64,000 nt of DNA from Amaranthus tricolor (taxonomy: Eukaryota; Streptophyta; Magnoliopsida; Caryophyllales; Amaranthaceae), in NCBI RefSeq assembly GCF_026212465.1, contig NC_080058.1, positions 347,001 through 411,000 on the forward strand, in the 5' to 3' direction. The translations under genes and the position numbers were made by a program. Shown piece after piece: positions 47,222 through 58,437 of the stretch. The stretch's first letter is position 1. Each line of letters starts with the position of its first letter. The notes beneath the pieces are model-generated. The model saw only the letters and a list, made by a program, of their open reading frames with translations, was not told the DNA's origin and did no database searches.

Positions 47222-48283
47222 GGAAAAATTGACGTGAATAATCCAACCCATTTTCAATTACCTGCCAATAATTCCACCTTTTGAATTTTTTTTTTATTAA
47301 TCTAACCTTTCCTTTCAGCTTGTTGCCAATGGACCCTTCAAAAAATGACTTGCTATATCAGGTTACTTCTCATATTCTTCATTCTTTATAATAATTCAAT
47401 CTATTTTTCATTATCTGCCAATAATCCCACCTTAAAATTTTTTTAAAATAATCCAACCTTTACTTTCAGTTTGTTGCCAATAAACAAAATTGCCATTATT
47501 TCCCAAGCTTATGAAGTTCATCATTGCATAAATAGAAATTGTCTTTACATACATATCCCATCAACTAGAGGTGTTCAAAAACTTCAACACGTTTGACCCG
47601 ACCTACTGACCCACATCCTAAATGGCAGGTCAATTTTTTTAAAAAATAATATGATCTGGGTCGGGTACCTGACCCGCCTTAACCAGGTTGGGTTATAGGC
47701 CACAAAATACACTGAGTCGGGTAGCCGTCGACGCGTTATGTATTATCTTTATCAAGTTCAAATTTACATATTAAATTTTATAATCAATATAATCAAAAAA
47801 ATTAAGAATAGTCATATGTTTTTCATTTTCTTTTAAAGTATACTACCCCTTTAAATTAGTGGCAAAGAAAAATTAAGTATTTTGAAAATTGTGGATTTTT
47901 TAATAATAATTGAAGAGAAATGTATTAAAGAAATTAAAAGAGACTTAACATGTATAGATGAGATATGTTGGATTATTATAAACTAGTGGCAAAGAGAAAT
48001 TGAGTATTTAGCTTCATAAAGGGTCCACTGGCAACAAAATGAAAATAAAGGTAGGATTATTTAAAAGAATCCAAAAGGTGAGTTTATTGACATTTAATGG
48101 GAAATAAATTGAATTATTATAAAAAAGGAGAAAATGAGACATAACCTATATAGCAAGTCATTTTCTAAAAGGTTCATTGGCAACAAACTTAAAGCAAAGG
48201 TTGAATTATTAACAAAATTTAAAAAATTAAGATTAATGACAGGTAATGAAAAATAGATTAGATTATTCACGACAATTTTTCCG
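47222..48283. mobile_element. Foldback transposon with ~300-bp inverted repeats and 8-bp TSD
   Basis: 47222 to about 47520 pairs with about 47985-48283 in reverse complement: GGAAAAATTGACGTGAATAA at the left against GGAAAAATTGTCGTGAATAA from the right. Each arm itself consists of two related sub-units built on AATCCAACC, TGCCAATAAT, and TTTGTTGCCAAT. The flanks TTTCATAA occur at 47214-47221 and 48284-48291, an 8-bp (possibly 9-bp) target duplication. The middle (about 47570-47760) has GACCCG-rich sequence of a nested hAT-like fragment. No transposase. Long inverted repeats with an 8-9-bp duplication suit MULE or hAT derivatives. Confidence 0.82.
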
Positions 48284-48313
48284 TTTCATAACAGATTACT
48301 CCATTTTCTTTGT

Positions 48314-48330
48314 TTCAAAACGGCGCCGTA
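48314..48330 (+). promoter_or_regulatory. ACGGCGCCGT palindrome, lipocalin promoter
   Basis: AAAACGGCGCCGTA lies about 190 bases upstream of the lipocalin start. The same 14 bases in inverse orientation lie upstream of the VAMP gene at about 56507-56520. The factor is unknown to me. Confidence 0.5.
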
Positions 48331-48514
48331 TAATTGATGAAATTGCTAGATTTTCTTTTCGCGATGCTCCTACAGTGAGAGGGACTGAGAGTGAATGAAC
48401 TGAAGCTTTGGAAGAACACAATTTGGCACTTTGCTTGCTCATATTTACATGTTCTATATATTTATATTTTCTTCTTATGCTCGTAATAATAATAATAAAT
48501 AGAGAACCTTAAAA

Positions 48515-51150
48515 ATGCAAGTAATTCGATCTTCATTACCCTCTCCAATTCTTCAATGTTGTTCACTCTCGAGTTCTAGGTAATTTTCTCAATCAAAGCC
48601 CCCCAAAATGTATTCTTTTATGGGAATTTCGTCATTTTATGATAATTGTTCTGTTCATATTGATATTTTTCTGGGTTTATCATAATTCTCTTATATTTTT
48701 CTGGGTTTATCAAAATTCATGCCCTTTTTGGTTAATTATTGATTATTTATGGAAATTTCAAAATCCTCTTATATTGGGTATTTTAGATGGAGTGTTTTCT
48801 TGAAAGCTCTTTTTTGGAAATATGAATCTTATTTATGTAAATCAGTAGTTTATACTTCATAATGCTATACTTCGTATATGAGGAATAAAATTCATGAAGT
48901 TGATCTGTAAAATTCTAGGTAAATTTAATTTATATTTTGGTGGGTTTTTGTTTTTCAGGGGTAAGTTTAAAGATTTAGTTGTAAAATGCTCCATTGACTT
49001 TAAACACTCAGCTTCAGGAAATGTCATCCCAAAACATATATTATCTGGGCTTGTAGCTTCTTGCATATTCTTCTCACAAGCCAATTTGGTTAGTATCTTA
49101 ATACAGTTGTTATTATTATAATGATCTATCAATTAGTGGAAACCAGGATTCTAAATCTTGGACTAGCAATTTGGTTAGTATCTACATGTGTTTTTATGTT
49201 GAATAATTTAATATTACTAGGGTTTCTAATTAAATGATCCGGACCATGGTCTAGGCACACCCAAGTATAGCTTTTCCCATTCTTGCATTTAAATGTGTGA
49301 ATTGTTGTCTAGGAAGTTAATAGAAATCAAAGCATAGTGCTATTGTTTGGGTAAATCCATTTCTGTTTTAACAATGTGGGAGGAACTCTTCAGCAAGCTT
49401 GGAAAGGGTGAGTAAATTATAAAGAAGTATATTAGGTTTTTTCTTTTTTTATATTACTGGTAGGCTGAGGGAAGTGGAGGACTAGGTGAAAATCGATCCC
49501 AGGAGGCTAGGACCTTGCCTGAGGAAGGCAGTACTTGCTCCTACTTAGACAAGTTCCGATTCTCAATAGTATTTTGGTTTCAAGTGTTGACTTCGAAGCT
49601 AAAGATTGAGTGATTTTGTTCATCCTTCTACTTTTTGTGGTATAAGTACTGTTGTATTGGGCTAACAGGTGTATGCGGCAGATCTTCCATGGCAAAATAG
49701 TATGTGTCAGCTTGCTGATGTCTCGAGCAGTCAGGTCCCTTTACCACTTGACGAGAATGCTAATGGCGAAAAGGGGAAGGTTGTGATGATGATGATGAGA
49801 GGTATGACGGTTAATAATTTTGATCCAGTTCGATATGCTGGTAGATGGTTCGAGGTAGCCTCTCTTAAACGAGGATTTGCTGGACAAGGTCAGGAAGATT
49901 GTCATTGCACTCAGGTGACGATAGATTGATTGCATCATATTTTTCTCGTATCTTATCTAAATTTGATGTCCCTGATGTAAATTCAAAACATCTTATGCAA
50001 CTACACATACGCATATTTAAGTATGCATAATTTAATGAGTCATTCTAACGTAGTCAATTATGATCCATAACCAAAGAACTGATCTAAAGAGGACAATATT
50101 GTGCTACGAGATATTTTTTATGAGTCATGTCTATTTTTTATCGTAGGGAATATACACATTTGATATGGCCGCTCCTGCAATACAAGTTGATACATTCTGT
50201 GTACATGGGGGTCCCGATGGTTATATCACTGGTATTAGGGGAAAGGTTCAGTGCCTCTCAGAAGAGGATAAAGAACTGAAACAAACCGATTTGGAAAGAC
50301 AAGAGATGATCAAAGAAAAGTGTTATTTGCGTTTTCCTACTTTGCCGTTTATACCAAAGGAGCCTTATGATGTCATTGCAACTGATTATGATAACTATGC
50401 AATTGTCTCAGGAGCCAAAGACAGAAGTTTCGTCCAGGTACTCAACTCTCCTAAATCACATGTTTTTTCTCGAAACTATGATGTTCAGCAACCGAGTATA
50501 GAATTAAGCCTTCAAAACACTTTTCTTTGGTAACTACTGTTACTATGAAATTTGATGTACCCTTCTGCTTTTCCTGTTCTACACTTGATCCTTTATGGGT
50601 TTCACGTATCTAGTGAAGCAAGGGGATTAAGGCTCGGGTCTGCCTAGTCCATGGATTCATTTGATTAAAAACTGTAGGAATATTGAATTTTATAACATAT
50701 AACACAGAAAAATGACTAGCCGTGTTGATTATGTACACATGTAGAGAATAGAGATGATTGTTCGACCCACCCTATACTAGTTTCTGGTTTCACCCTAGGC
50801 TGCTGCAATGAAGAAGCCAACCTAGTTATACTCAATAGTGTGTGTCTTGATCAAACTAAATCTTATTACAGATATACTCGAGAACGCCTAACCCTGGTCC
50901 AGAATTTATTGAGAAGTACAAATCTTACCTAGCTGACTTTGGATATGATCCGAGCAAAATCAAAGATACTCCACAAGACTGCCAAGTTATGTCAAATACT
51001 CAACTGGCGGCAATGATGTCCCAATCGGGAATGCAACAGGCTCTAAACAATCAGTTTCCTGACCTCGAATTAAAGGCTCCTGTAGCGTTTAATCCATTCA
51101 CGAGTGTCTTTGAGACATTGAAGAAGCTTCTTGAACTTTACTTCAAGTAG
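48515..51150 (+). CDS. LCNP: Plastid lipocalin (chloroplastic lipocalin)
   Basis: Five exons, 48515-48579, 48959-49088, 49669-49914, 50147-50437 and 50872-51150, all phase-consistent, giving 336 residues (Arabidopsis CHL/LCNP is about 353). The N-terminus (MQVIRSSLPSPILQCCSLSS) looks like a chloroplast transit peptide. A hydrophobic stretch ending in SQANLVYAA|DLPW (about residues 53-69) looks like a thylakoid-lumen signal. The lipocalin GxW motif is seen as RYAGRWFEVASLKRGF (120-135), followed by a Cys-rich CHC and the strands IYTFDMAAPAIQVDTFCVHG and YDVIATDYDNYAIVSGA. In Arabidopsis this lumenal protein protects thylakoid lipids and is needed for the slowly relaxing quenching called qH. 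The start is the only ATG before the transit peptide. A foldback transposon ends about 230 bp upstream. Confidence 0.93.
49440..49620. repeat. SINE-like scrap in lipocalin intron 2 (uncertain)
   Basis: GAAAATCGATCCCAGGAGG after GGTAGGCTGAGG resembles an antisense tRNA-type B box near a T-run (TTTTTTCTTTTTTTATATTAC). A similar GTAGGCTGAAG ... GAATCGAACTC stretch lies at about 20947-20985. Only suggestive. Confidence 0.3.
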
Positions 51151-51159
51151 GATTGGTGG

Positions 51160-52725
51160 TTGAAGAAGTTTCTTGTTGGTGTACATGTCTTCTGTATAAA
51201 CCACACTAAAACCCTTCATCCTTGACTTCCTTGTATCTGATTATATATTTGAATTTGTATCCGAGTTGAGCTTATTTTTTACACCGAGTCCATGTTAAAT
51301 GTAACGACTACTTGTTACTGTTTTGGTATTTTTGTATCTGTCAAAACAGTTGTAACGTGCATAATTAACATAATTATGCTAATGTTGTCAGATCCAACCG
51401 TCCGGTGGTCTCTAATCCTTTAAAAACGGCTTTTTAATTCTCCAAAAGGATTCATCTCTCAATCTTTCTAAGTGAATTCTCTTTCCCTTCTCTCTCTTTG
51501 TTTCCTGATTTCCTGTGTTAAACTTTCAAGTGTCGTGTATCAGTGGTAGTACTCGGTACTACAGAGTTAAACTTGGGGGGGGCAAAAGTCGTATTTTACT
51601 TTCAGATTAGCGATTTTCTAGACTCCTACTCTTTCCTTATGGCCATTTCTATACGTTTAATCTATTATATTCAACTTTTTAATCTTTGTATTATTTAATA
51701 TTTATCTTAAATGGAATTAAAAACATGTAATGTGTATGCACATGCTTAGCACACGTGTGTATGTAAATATGTAGTACGTACACGAGGCAAATCTGGATCA
51801 ATAATTTATACTTGATCATTGTATTAGGTTTGTGATTCCTCGTCAAACATCAAAGACTTAGTGTTCGTAGTGGTACTGACTATTCATCCACCAACATTAA
51901 TCTTTGTGGTCAACATCTTTTTTTTTTTTTTAAGATTTTTCATATGAATCAACTATAAAATAAAATATACTCCTAATCTTTCCCTGTCAATGAAATTATT
52001 AATATGTGATATCCTTAATTTTTTCTTACTATATAATACTCCTTATACACTATTACTGTCTAATTAATTTTGACATAATTGCCAATAAATTATTTTAATT
52101 TTAAATATCTCTAATTGTGCTTGAGCATAAATTATAAAAAGTTGATATTAATAAAATTAACATTAAGACAAATCAAATAAAATTTCGCTTGACTTTATTT
52201 TAACTTATAAATTAAATTTAAATACATATTAAGACTAATTGATAAATAATACTCAAAAACTAAATAAAATAATAGTAAATAGGAGGGAGTATTAGTCAAA
52301 AACAGGAGCATGAACGTAAAGTTTCACATATGGACATGGTATTTCAATAAAAGTTGTCAAAGACAATTAATTAAAGAGTAATGAATAGAATTTAGTAATA
52401 AATAATAATGTGAAGAGATGGGTGAAAAGTAGAGGAAAATTAGGTGGACTGCAATGAATAATTCAACAAAAAATCGTATTCAACAGATCAATAATATAAT
52501 AATACCAACGCCCTCAATCCTCATCCGTAGCTTTGAATACAAAATAACAAAGAGCAACACCACAGATAAGAAAATTGTGTCATCTTATAGTATACTTTTA
52601 AAGAAAGACCTATACATACTACAACCATCACAAGTCTGTACCACCACGAAGCGATATCGAATTCAATATTCGACACCCATTATAATAGCATTATAGTAAA
52701 TCTCCACCAAAATGCCCGCTCGACT
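51160..52725. other. Intergenic, lipocalin to VAMP (tail to tail)
   Basis: Holds the 3' ends of two convergent genes. There is a T-run at 51919-51931 and otherwise AT-rich DNA. No gene is supported. Confidence 0.5.
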
Positions 52726-52732
52726 TAGGGAA

Positions 52733-55700
52733 CTATTTCCCACAATTGAAACCGTGGCAAACCGACAGCACTATGATGAGGATTAATGCGATGATAATAC
52801 CCAGCACGATGAGTTTGATCTTCATGTTCTGGAGCCACATCTTCCTCCTCATCTTTGTTCCTTGTTGCCGGAAATCTTGTGCCTACAACACAAACTCAAT
52901 GGATAATGCATCATTTTTCGTCTACTCACCGATCAACAGTTCTCTCTGTGCTTATTACATTCAGCAGACCAAAATAAATAAATAAATAAATAGGAGTAGA
53001 CGCAATTTTATCTATACTACTATCACAGACCTGTGAACGAAGATTCTCTGTCTTGTCAACAAGAAGCTCGATTTTCTCACCACGATCTAGAACCTATTCA
53101 AAGAGGTGAAGGCAGAAGCAATCAGTATTCAAAGATGCTGAACAGATGTGGCATATTACTTTAACCGAGCAATTTCCAATACTTTCTTCAAGGCCAATCA
53201 TTAAGATATCATTAGGGTGAAAGATCTTAACATGACATTCAATTTGCATCTTAGGAGACTCCCATACCTTCTCAATATTTTCCATCATCACTCCCTTGAC
53301 TTCTGAAATCTGGGCTTGTACCTTGGCAAGCTTGTTCATCTCCTCTGGATGATCAACACAGTATTGCATGTGCTCCTTCAGTTTAGGCCTGAAGGATATG
53401 CAAATGTCAGCATTTGTACATAATAACAAAAATTTAGGTATAATGTAACCAAAAGAAATACCCAAAATCTTTGTTCAAGCTTTTTGCTTGGGCAGTAGCA
53501 GCTTTTCCACCTCCATATCTCTTGTTAAAATCATCCTTCACTCGTTCAAGGAATGCCATTGGAATTTGTCTTCCAACAGACTCAACTGCAACCACACAGT
53601 AGGCTGCAAAAACCAAATATATGGGTGTTAGGTTTTAACTGGTGTAATGAGGAAATACTAAATATGGAATATTTACAAACATTAGAACTTCAGACTTCCT
53701 CCGGTTTTTTTTATCATATTGTTTATCCTTTTCATCTGAAAGATTTCCGGGAGAAACGAAGTGATGAAAGAGATGGAGGAAGTACACGAAAAGAGAATAA
53801 TGCAAGTCTAACTCAAAACAAGATCGTGTTTACATCAGTGAATACAAAGCTATCTGTAGTAAATGAGTAAACAACCCCAATCACACCAGACCAAAGTTCA
53901 CAATACTAAAATTCAATCAAGCAAGTCATGTCCTTAATAAAATACTATTCTTAAGTCTCAATATGTTGCACAAGTAATGAATGAAAGACAATATGTTTGT
54001 CATAAACCTATTTTAATGCATTAACAATAAATCATCAATAAACTCGCTGACTTCACCCTAATGCAGTACCAACTACCAACAACTCAGAACTTCCACAGTA
54101 TAGATAGCACGTTGTTATTCTAGTACAACTTCTGGTACCACTACCAATGACATTCCAAAAAACTCGATCCAACAGTTCAATATCAACAATATTCTCCAAA
54201 GTGTAAAACTCAGCCAAAACACTAGCCAGCCACAAAACAGCATACTTGCTCAGTCCAGAGTCCAGACTAAGACTACACGCTTGCGCTTGCCTTTGAAATA
54301 TCAACAAAAAACTAATTTAACTGCAGAAACAAAGCATTGCTAATAATATTCTCTTATATTAAGTTCTATGCTATGGTAAAATAAAGCAAACCCAAACCTA
54401 TGAAACTCAAAGTATCATAAATAATATGAAATAATAGCCCTCCGAACAAAAAAATCAATAGATATTCCTCGGTCAAGTACTTGAACTTCCATTTACTCCT
54501 TGAAAACTCACACCTATGGACCTCAACACATCCACTGTATCAGCCATTTGAATAAGAAAATCCTAAAACATTAATGGGTCAAACACTTAAATAAATTTAC
54601 TGCTGAAACTCCCATCAAAAAAATTTACTCCTAGAAAACCTTAATCATGCTTGCATCTCAATTTTCCAACTAGTTTTTAAAAACAGCATCATGATTCATG
54701 CAACATATCATTATCCTAATAAAAGTACTTGAGCTTCTATTTACTCCCTGAAAACTTGCACCTATAAACTTCAAAGCATCCGCTGTATCAGCCATTTGAA
54801 TAAGCAAATCCTAAGACATTAATGGATCGAACACTTAAATCAATTTGCTCCTGGGACACCTTAATCATGCTTGCATCTCAGTTTTCACGCTAGATCTCAA
54901 AAACAGCATCATGATTCATGCAACACATCACTCTCCTATCAAGCTAAAGGTTTGTTCATATTGACAGGAAATCTCTCTAGTAAGAGTACTTGAACTTCTA
55001 TTCACTCCCTAACAACTCACACCCATGAACCTCAAATCATTCACTGTTTCAGCCATTTGAATAAGCAAATCCTGAGACACTAATGGGTCGAACCAATTTA
55101 ACATCTTAATCATGCTTGCATCTCAATTTTCCCACTAATTCTCAGAAAACAGTATCGTGATTCGTGCAACATATCACGCTCCTATCAAGCTAATATACAT
55201 GGTTTGTTAATATCCAAAGGAAATCTTTCTAGTAAAAGTATTATCTAACTTCCTCAATCTAAAAATCAAAAAGAAATGAACGAGCACAAATAGCTGAACC
55301 ACCTCATTAAATCCCCAAAAACCTGAACTCAAAATAATAACAGATCCTGATATAATACAACATAAAATGCCCAAATCAAAAATTCCAATACTCAGTCTCG
55401 CATAATCAACATCAACCAACATCAAAACAATTGAAGTACTAGTTTACCCATCTCAAAGCAAATACAGCGAGTCTCATCTAAACCTTTTATATGAAAAAAG
55501 ACCCAAATCAATGTAATCACCAAAAAAATTCAGATTTGCAGATCAAATCACTTTAATCCAAGAACTAAATTCAAAATCCGACAGATCAACTACAACTTAA
55601 AGCTCAAGGGTAGAAAACCCAAAACAACAAACATAATATTTACACCATCAAAGACAAAAACAAAATCAAGCAACCCACCGTAAATCCATCATTGCAAATC

Positions 55701-56246
55701 AAAACTCACAAGAAAAGAACGATGATCACAAAACCCAGAACGAGTTACAATACCAAAGTCAGATTATTAAAAACCCTCAAAAATAGAATAACCCAGTTGA
55801 AATCTACCACTAAAAAGCCATCAATTCAAATCAAATCAAGCAACACAATATAAACCCATCATATTACGTCAAAAAGCCACAAACAAAAAATAGCAATCAC
55901 AACAACCAGAAAGAGTAGGCAATAAACAAAGGCAGACTACATCTAAAAACCCTCAAAGATAGAAGAACCCAGCTTAAATCCATCACTAAAAATCCAGAAA
56001 AAAACAGATCAAATCAACAACAAACAAAAACCCACAAAAAGAAGAGAAGAACATACTGAATCCATCCGAGACGAGGAAGTTGAAAGTGTGACCGTCGCAG
56101 TTGTAAGTAAATTTATTGTTGGTAGCAGGAAGTTTCTGGAGACATTGAGATGCAATACTTGTGAAATTACCAGTGAATTCTGTGTACTCTGCCAAGATCA
56201 CAGTTCCTCTAGCTACAAAGCTGTAGATCAGATTTTGCTGCCCCAT
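52733..56246 (-). CDS. VAMP72: R-SNARE of the VAMP721/722 type
   Basis: Five exons on the minus strand, 56246-56057, 53603-53462, 53388-53268, 53093-53031 and 52882-52733, all in phase, giving 221 residues (the size of Arabidopsis VAMP721/722). Residues 1 to about 115 form the longin domain ([40 protein letters not shown]). A SNARE motif follows at about 128-185 with the central-layer Arg at 155 ([18 protein letters not shown]). A membrane anchor (about 195-215, [17 protein letters not shown]) and a short luminal tail end the protein. Such proteins drive fusion of secretory vesicles with the plasma membrane or cell plate together with syntaxins such as SYP121 or KNOLLE. Intron 1 is long (2.45 kb) and carries tandem repeats. 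The start is the first ATG after a CT-rich leader. Confidence 0.95.
54467..55240. repeat. Tandem triplicate of ~250-bp unit in VAMP intron 1
   Basis: The block CAGCCATTTGAATAAG recurs at about 54541, 54789 and 55050 (spacings 248 and 261). Around it the same order of blocks returns three times: AAGTACTTGA(a/g)CTTC, GCATCATGATTCATGCAAC and CTTAATCATGCTTGCATCTCA. The units have diverged by substitutions and small indels. Confidence 0.85.
55660..56010. repeat. Tandem duplicate of ~170-bp unit in VAMP intron 1
   Basis: CAAGCAAC(c/a)CA at 55668 and 55838, AAAACCCTCAAA(a/g)ATAGAA and (a/g)ACCCAG(t/c)TGAAATC-like blocks near 55770 and 55950 repeat in the same order with a period near 170-176 bp. 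Confidence 0.7.
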
Positions 56247-56506
56247 TTCTTCTCTCTCTCTAAGATCTTCCTTTCTCTCTGATGATTTCTGGAGAGAGAA
56301 ATTAAACCCACCTAAGGATTTCTGTTGAAGGAATGAAGGAATGAATGAAATTTGTTGCAGAGATGAAGGTTGAGAATTCTAGAGAGAGATTGGAGAAAGG
56401 GGATACAGAGAGAGAAAGGAGAAGAAAATTTAGTTTAAAAAATAGGAAGAAGAAATTGGGTGAGATAAGTAATGGTAATGGAGTCATTTTCTACATTACG
56501 GTCATA

Positions 56507-56520
56507 CGGCGCCGTTTTGG
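56507..56520 (-). promoter_or_regulatory. ACGGCGCCGT palindrome, VAMP promoter
   Basis: TACGGCGCCGTTTT lies about 265 bases upstream of the VAMP start codon. It is the exact reverse complement of the 14 bases before the lipocalin gene at 48314. Confidence 0.5.
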
Positions 56521-56529
56521 CGGGGAAAG

Positions 56530-58430
56530 TTGTCTATATTATGTTTATTTTAAGACAAACTTCGTAATTTTCAAATTTCAATTAATTGCATTTTTTTGAT
56601 TTGGGATTTCTCATAGCTTTATTTCTAATACAAACAATAACATAGTTTTAACGATGCTACATCATTCATCCTAAACTAGTATATTAGGAGTAGTATTTTA
56701 TTTGTGTTTAAACGATTAAGAAACTTAAAAAAGAAACTAACTTTCATATTGTATAACATATTTGTATCAATAGAGTTCACAATAATCGAGATTTATATGA
56801 CAAGCAACAAAAAAATACTTTAGATAAATAAATGATATACATATGACTATATAATTGTCGTATAAAAAAGTATTGATCAAAAGGTGAAATTTTTATTATA
56901 CGACAAAATAAAAATGAAATTTTTAATATTTTAATTTTCCCTATACTCAATAGTCGTACAAATAGTAATGTTATTTCTTTAAATACCACCATATTTAAAA
57001 TAAATAAAAAAAATAAACACTAACATTATTTATTTAGCCAATTATGATTTGCCAATTTGGCTAATTAGCTATACCTTCCACCTTTTTTCCTTTTTGAAGG
57101 GACTAGAGAGATTGCTTAATTGCAAAGCATCAACATTTCGGGTAAGTTGTATAGCTCATTGACGTGAGCTTTAGTACTTAAAACACAATTCCTTACAAGA
57201 TTCCTTAACAAATACTATAAATTAATATAAGTAGCCCAATGATATTGTCAATATTTATTTTAAAGCATTTATTTTGTATAAGAAAACAATTAACTCCATA
57301 TGTAATATGAATTTTATGTATCACATTATAAAGGAGAAGTGCATATACATGGAATATATAAAAACATTAACTTTGTTCTTAATAAATATTACATTATATA
57401 AAAAAATTTATCACTAAATTACCGAATAATCAATGTACTAATGTTTTTATATTTTTGTTAACATTTCTTTATACACCGTACTATAAAATAATATAAAAGT
57501 AATGGTCTTAAATGCTCTCTATACATGTAAGTGTACTTTTTCCTTATAAAAACTCAATACATAATTATAAAAAGTTCTTAAGTAAGATTTAATAAAAGAG
57601 AGATAGAAGAACAGGAACCCAATTGGCATAGGAAACACTTCTAATAGTATATGAACAAAACACATTAAAACAACGCATTTTGATTATTATATAGACCAAA
57701 AAACAAAATATGGATTGAAAAATGTTATTTGAGCAGTTAATATTAAGACAGTCTTACAATAAAATAAAACGTGTTTCATACATAGACTAAATAGTCTATC
57801 TACTACATATTAAGAGAATGAGTTCTTTATTTGAGGTCGTCTCACAGTGTTTCTTTGTAATGACATTGCCTGTTCAAAAAACGCCGATCAATTTAAAACT
57901 CTTCTAATGATCGGTCACATCAAGATCACAAATAGTTCATAACAGATTATACAGATATAGTTTCAAATATTCTATAGAAGCAACTTGAGAAAATTTCTTA
58001 GATAAGAATAAAAAGTAGATTGTCTAGAAGTTCAATGGCAAACGTCAAATAAAAATGGTCAAAAACAAACCACATTTTCTATTGGTTGTTGATAAGTATT
58101 GGAGATATCATTGTTGTGGGGTAAGATATGAATGAATTATACCCCCAGAAATGACAACTACACAGTAAGATTCCAACGTTCAATTACTAGTGCACAATAC
58201 CATGAACTTTCACTTGAAATTTAGACTCGAATTTGCCTAGGTCATGACTCGAGGGTCTATTGGTAAGAATAGAGTTTGTCGTAAATCGTAATCTAATCCT
58301 GATCATAGCTTTCATGATCAGGATGTGCTAGGCACAAATATGATGATAACATTACAACACTTAAAAATGTAGAGATAAGGCATTTTTGGTTCACCCTATA
58401 ATAGGATCAGAAATTCACCTCTGTCAGGAT
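56530..58430. other. Gene-free region, VAMP upstream
   Basis: AT-rich sequence. A partial MITE of the TGAGACG family is at about 57770-57855 (TTTGAGGTCGTCTCAC end). No gene is supported. Confidence 0.45.
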
Positions 58431-58437
58431 TCAGGGC

